Of a DNA stretch of 17,121 bases, positions 15,452 to 17,121 are shown piece by piece. This DNA comes from Clostridiales bacterium UBA7273. Its GTDB lineage: Bacteria > Bacillota > Clostridia > Oscillospirales > Oscillospiraceae. The stretch is from positions 1-17,121 of the forward strand of contig DKRV01000019.1 in NCBI GenBank assembly GCA_002472405.1. Direction: 5' to 3'. The position numbers were made by a program, and so were the translations under genes. The number at the start of each line of letters is the position of its first letter. Positions within the stretch are counted from its first letter, which is position 1. The notes beneath the pieces were generated by a model. That model was given only the letters and a program-made list of their open reading frames with translations, searched no databases and had not been told where the DNA came from.

Positions 15452-15466
15452 TCCGGCTCATATGCT
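15438..15466 (+). promoter_or_regulatory. Candidate SigE-type promoter of the yabPQ operon
   Basis: GCATTTT (15438-15444) and CATATGCT (15459-15466) are separated by 14 bp. This fits the SigE consensus of B. subtilis (KMATATT, 14-bp spacer, CATACAHT) with one mismatch in the -35 and two in the -10. The yabP-type operon of B. subtilis is SigE-dependent. The -35 lies in the descending arm of the upstream terminator. I found no good SigA match here. Confidence 0.4.
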
Positions 15467-15472
15467 TGTACA

Positions 15473-15482
15473 AAAAAGGAGG
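15473..15482 (+). promoter_or_regulatory. Strong ribosome binding site of yabP
   Basis: AAAAAGGAGG lies 7 nt before the ATG at 15490. It decides this start over an in-frame TTG at 15427, which lies inside the upstream terminator. Confidence 0.85.
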
Positions 15483-15489
15483 CAGGCAT

Positions 15490-15774
15490 ATGTCATACGA
15501 GGAAAAACAGCAGCCGTCTGCAAAGACGCACAGCATAAGTATGGAAAACAGAACAAAGCTCAGCGTCACGGGTGTCGAGGACGTTGAGAGCTTTGACGAA
15601 AACGCGATCATCATGAACACGAGTCAGGGCGACCTCATCGTGCGCGGAACGGGGCTTCATATAGGCAGGATAAGTCTCGATGTCGGCCAGCTCAGCGTCG
15701 AGGGCAGTATAAGCGAACTGAGCTACGAGGACAAAGCGCCCTCGGGCGGCTTCTGGCAGAAGCTTTTCGGCTGA
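15490..15774 (+). CDS. yabP: Sporulation protein YabP
   Basis: 94 residues, the YabP/YqfC family. In B. subtilis yabP is needed for spore cortex or coat formation and is expressed in the mother cell. The N-terminal SYEEKQQPSAKTHSISMENR is followed by the conserved core TKLSVTGVEDVESFDENAI, then SQGDLIVRGTGLHIGRISLDVGQLSVEGSISELSYED. The length is typical. The start is fixed by the strong ribosome binding site, and the gene ends abutting yabQ with no gap. I see no hup or hslR/yabO gene upstream, unlike the B. subtilis order. The mapped function is family knowledge; expression in this organism is untested. Confidence 0.9.
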   Translation: MSYEEKQQPSAKTHSISMENRTKLSVTGVEDVESFDENAIIMNTSQGDLIVRGTGLHIGRISLDVGQLSVEGSISELSYEDKAPSGGFWQKLFG

Positions 15775-16368
15775 ATGCACGTTGACGTTTCGCTCCAGCT
15801 CGCGCAGCTGGCACTGTCGGTGCTGACGGGCTTTGCACTCGGCGTTTTGTATGACATTCTGCGTGCCATGCGCCGGGTGTTTAAAATCGATGCCGTGCTC
15901 GATGTGCTGTTTTGCGCGGTGCTTCTGCTTGCGTTGTTCACGCTTGGCATGGATATAGGGCAGGGGGGAGTGCATGTGTTCATGTTCTGCGCCGCAGCTG
16001 CCGGATGCGAGGCATATATGTCGCTTCTGAGCGCTGCTCTGCTGCCGCTTTTTGAGAAAATCGCCGTCTTTGCCGCCAAAGCCGCGTCTCCTGTGTGCAA
16101 GTTAAGAAATAAATTTGCAAACTGCGCCAAAAAATGCTTTTCAAAAGCCTTAAACTGGTATACAATAAGAAAACAAAGCAGGAAAAGGAGAACCGGAGAG
16201 CAGGATGAAAAAATCGACGACGATCGTCGGTCTGGCATTGACGATGCTTGCCGTATATGCTATTCTGAACCTGGTAAGCCTCAAGAACGATCTTGCCGAC
16301 GCAATGGAGCAGACAAGCGCACTTCAGGCGGAGATACAGCAGGCTCAGGCGGAGGGCGCGGAGCTTGA
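15775..16368 (+). CDS. yabQ: Spore cortex protein YabQ, with a C-terminus running out of phase into divIC
   Basis: The ATG immediately follows the yabP stop; there is no clear ribosome binding site, so translation is likely coupled. VSLQLAQLALSVLTGFALGVLYDILRAMRRVF matches the YabQ N-terminus, and helices lie at about 10-27, 43-58 and 68-92. YabQ is a membrane protein required for spore cortex formation. The basic region to about residue 140 looks genuine. The frame then continues to TAA-independent stop TGA at 16366-16368, so residues 144-197 (54 residues) come from the same bases as the first third of divIC, read in another frame, and are rich in R, G, D and S like non-coding translation. 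The neighbouring frame ends at 16206-16208 in a TGA that overlaps the divIC ATG. Either the last stretch is frameshifted (in nature or in the sequence) or it is a real long overlap. Confidence 0.7.
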   Translation: MHVDVSLQLAQLALSVLTGFALGVLYDILRAMRRVFKIDAVLDVLFCAVLLLALFTLGMDIGQGGVHVFMFCAAAAGCEAYMSLLSAALLPLFEKIAVFAAKAASPVCKLRNKFANCAKKCFSKALNWYTIRKQSRKRRTGEQDEKIDDDRRSGIDDACRICYSEPGKPQERSCRRNGADKRTSGGDTAGSGGGRGA

Positions 16369-16477
16369 GGAGAAAATGCAGGCTCTTGATACCGACGATG
16401 GAATAGAAAGTCTGGCAAAATACCGGCTGAGATTGATCGGCTCGGACGAAAAGATATTTAGAGATATAAGGGGATAA
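16205..16477 (+). CDS. Septum formation initiator, FtsB/DivIC-like
   Basis: 90 residues. A very short cytoplasmic end of about 6 residues is followed by one membrane helix (about 6-26), a coiled-coil-like stretch (about 27-62, AEIQQAQAEGAELEEKMQAL) and the conserved tail ESLAKYRLRLIGSDEKIF, matching the A-R-E-x-L-x-x-x-x-P/GE-type ending of DivIC. DivIC/FtsB is part of the septal division complex with FtsL and DivIB. At 90 residues it is shorter than the 125 of B. subtilis DivIC, mainly at the N-terminus. GGAG at 16195-16198 lies 6 nt before the ATG. The yabQ-divIC order is conserved in Bacillota. Confidence 0.82.
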   Translation: MKKSTTIVGLALTMLAVYAILNLVSLKNDLADAMEQTSALQAEIQQAQAEGAELEEKMQALDTDDGIESLAKYRLRLIGSDEKIFRDIRG

Positions 16478-16480
16478 AAT

Positions 16481-16927
16481 ATGCAGCCTGAAGTGGGAGC
16501 GGTGCTCGAAGGCAAGGTAAGCGGCGTAACGAAATTCGGCGCTTTTGTAAATCTGCCCGGAGGCAAGAGCGGTCTCGTGCATATTTCGGAGATCGCAAAC
16601 ACTTTTGTAAGCGACGTTGCGCAGTATGTCAGCGTCGGTCAGACTGTCAAGGTCAAGGTCATCGGAATAAACGGAGATAAGATAAATCTCTCAATCAAGC
16701 GCGCCGAGGAATCGGAGGAGGCTCCGCGCCGCCGCGCGCCGCAGCAGCACGCCGAGCAGCAGAGCAGACCGCCCAAGCAGCCGCAGCAGCCGTCCGGGCA
16801 GGTCGCAGCGCCCACGGAGGATCAGGCGTTTGAGGATAAGCTCAAGCAGTTTATGAAGGATTCCGACAGCCGCATTGCGGATAACCGCATGTATGCCGAC
16901 CGCGGCCGTTCCCGAAGAAGAAAGTAA
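16481..16927 (+). CDS. yabR: S1 domain RNA-binding protein, YabR-like
   Basis: 148 residues. Residues about 5-73 form an S1 RNA-binding domain (VGAVLEGKVSGVTKFGAFVNL, then KSGLVHISEIANTFV and the QTVKVKVIGINGDKINLSIK end). A linker rich in Pro, Gln and Arg (about 80-110) follows, then a conserved C-terminal segment FEDKLKQFMKDSDSRI, and a basic tail GRSRRRK. This two-part architecture is that of YabR. Such proteins bind RNA or ribosomes; the specific role is not settled. AAGGGG at 16468-16473 lies 7 nt before the ATG. It is the last gene of the yabP-yabQ-divIC-yabR operon and is followed by a terminator. Confidence 0.88.
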   Translation: MQPEVGAVLEGKVSGVTKFGAFVNLPGGKSGLVHISEIANTFVSDVAQYVSVGQTVKVKVIGINGDKINLSIKRAEESEEAPRRRAPQQHAEQQSRPPKQPQQPSGQVAAPTEDQAFEDKLKQFMKDSDSRIADNRMYADRGRSRRRK

Positions 16928-16929
16928 CT

Positions 16930-16957
16930 AATCAGCCGCATTTGCGGCTGATTTTTC
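16930..16957 (+). terminator. Rho-independent terminator after the yabR-like gene
   Basis: A 9-bp stem, ATCAGCCGC (16931-16939) with GCGGCTGAT (16944-16952), loop ATTT, followed by TTTTC. It lies 4 nt after the stop codon. Confidence 0.9.
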
Positions 16958-16990
16958 TTAAGCTGACGAGAGCCGAACCCATATCGCCTG

Positions 16991-17121
16991 TCAGCGCGCC
17001 CTTCCGGCTATTTTCGCCTTTTTTGTCTTTATGGGCGTCAGCCCACCTGCACCAAAGAAAACCGAAAATATCTCGAAAAGCACAGTCGGCAGGTGCTCGC
17101 AGTTTTGCCGGAGCAGATTTT
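16991..17121 (-). other. Open frame or possible repeat at the right edge
   Basis: On the minus strand a frame enters from beyond the right edge (17119 being the first full codon) and stops at TGA, 16993-16991, giving 42 residues that end in LTPIKTKKAKIAGRAR. A plus-strand frame from ATG 17031 is also open to the edge, so coding direction is not decided. Short inverted repeats are present: CACCTGC (17044-17050) with GCAGGTG (17089-17095), GGGC (17033-17036) with GCCC (17041-17044), and AGCCG (16971-16975) with CGGCT (17005-17009). This could be the 3' end of a convergent gene or part of a dispersed, structured repeat. Confidence 0.35.

Noticed and set aside
15427..15489. Longer yabP start at TTG 15427
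   Set aside because: It lies in the terminator hairpin and lacks a ribosome binding site; the ATG at 15490 follows AAAAAGGAGG.
1..17121. CRISPR array, insertion sequence, prophage, tRNA or rRNA
   Set aside because: No regular direct repeat array, transposase, integrase, terminal inverted repeat pair or cloverleaf-forming sequence was seen in the window.

Overview
The window looks like chromosomal DNA from a Gram-positive, probably anaerobic and spore-forming member of the Bacillota, class Clostridia (an Oscillospirales-type gut bacterium is my best guess). The evidence is a yabP-yabQ-divIC-yabR sporulation/division cluster, a group II ECF transporter core next to truA, a ClpE-type unfoldase with an N-terminal zinc finger, consensus SigA-type promoters, strong AGGAGG ribosome binding sites and tight gene packing. 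I see no phage, insertion sequence, CRISPR array, tRNA or rRNA. No stretch longer than 300 bases lacks a gene.

Layout from left to right. (1) 1-836: 3' end of a sodium:neurotransmitter-symporter-family transporter, closed by a hairpin terminator. (2) 966-1400: a single-gene unit for a small membrane protein with CxxC motifs, with its own promoter and a terminator shared with the convergent operon that follows. (3) 1461-4477, minus strand: a three-gene operon of GntR regulator, ABC ATPase and ABC-2 permease, organised like the ytrA-type envelope-stress operons, with a good promoter at 4522-4550. (4) 4693-15430, plus strand: twelve genes with gaps of 17 nt or less or short overlaps, read as one long transcription unit. 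They are an rRNA-type methyltransferase, ecfA1, ecfA2, ecfT, truA, a predicted lipoprotein, a CvpA-family protein, clpE-like, a threonine aldolase, a macrodomain protein, a rhomboid-family protease and a DUF523/TudS-type protein. The unit ends at a terminator built into the last codons. (5) 15490-16927, plus strand: yabP, yabQ, divIC/ftsB-like and an S1-domain yabR-like gene, ending at a terminator. (6) 16958-17121: a tail with small inverted repeats that is open in frame on both strands at the edge and could be the end of a gene or part of a dispersed repeat.

How the genes relate. EcfA1, EcfA2 and EcfT form the shared energising module that pairs with vitamin-specific S components encoded elsewhere. 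TruA, the methyltransferase and possibly the TudS-like protein act on RNA or nucleobases. The ClpE-like unfoldase and the rhomboid protease are protein quality-control factors, and the macrodomain protein would remove ADP-ribose-type modifications. The long unit thus mixes vitamin uptake, RNA modification and protein quality control. Whether this is functional or just packing cannot be decided from the sequence.

The points most worth checking are: a roughly 60-residue repeat-bearing insert in an outer loop of the partial transporter; the yabQ reading frame running 164 nt out of phase into divIC, where the neighbouring frame gives a classic ATGA junction; a terminator with the DUF523 stop codon in its loop and a candidate SigE promoter starting in its descending arm; three GTGT-type direct repeats over the GntR promoter; and the structured sequence at the right edge. 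I did not find a clearly new multi-gene system.
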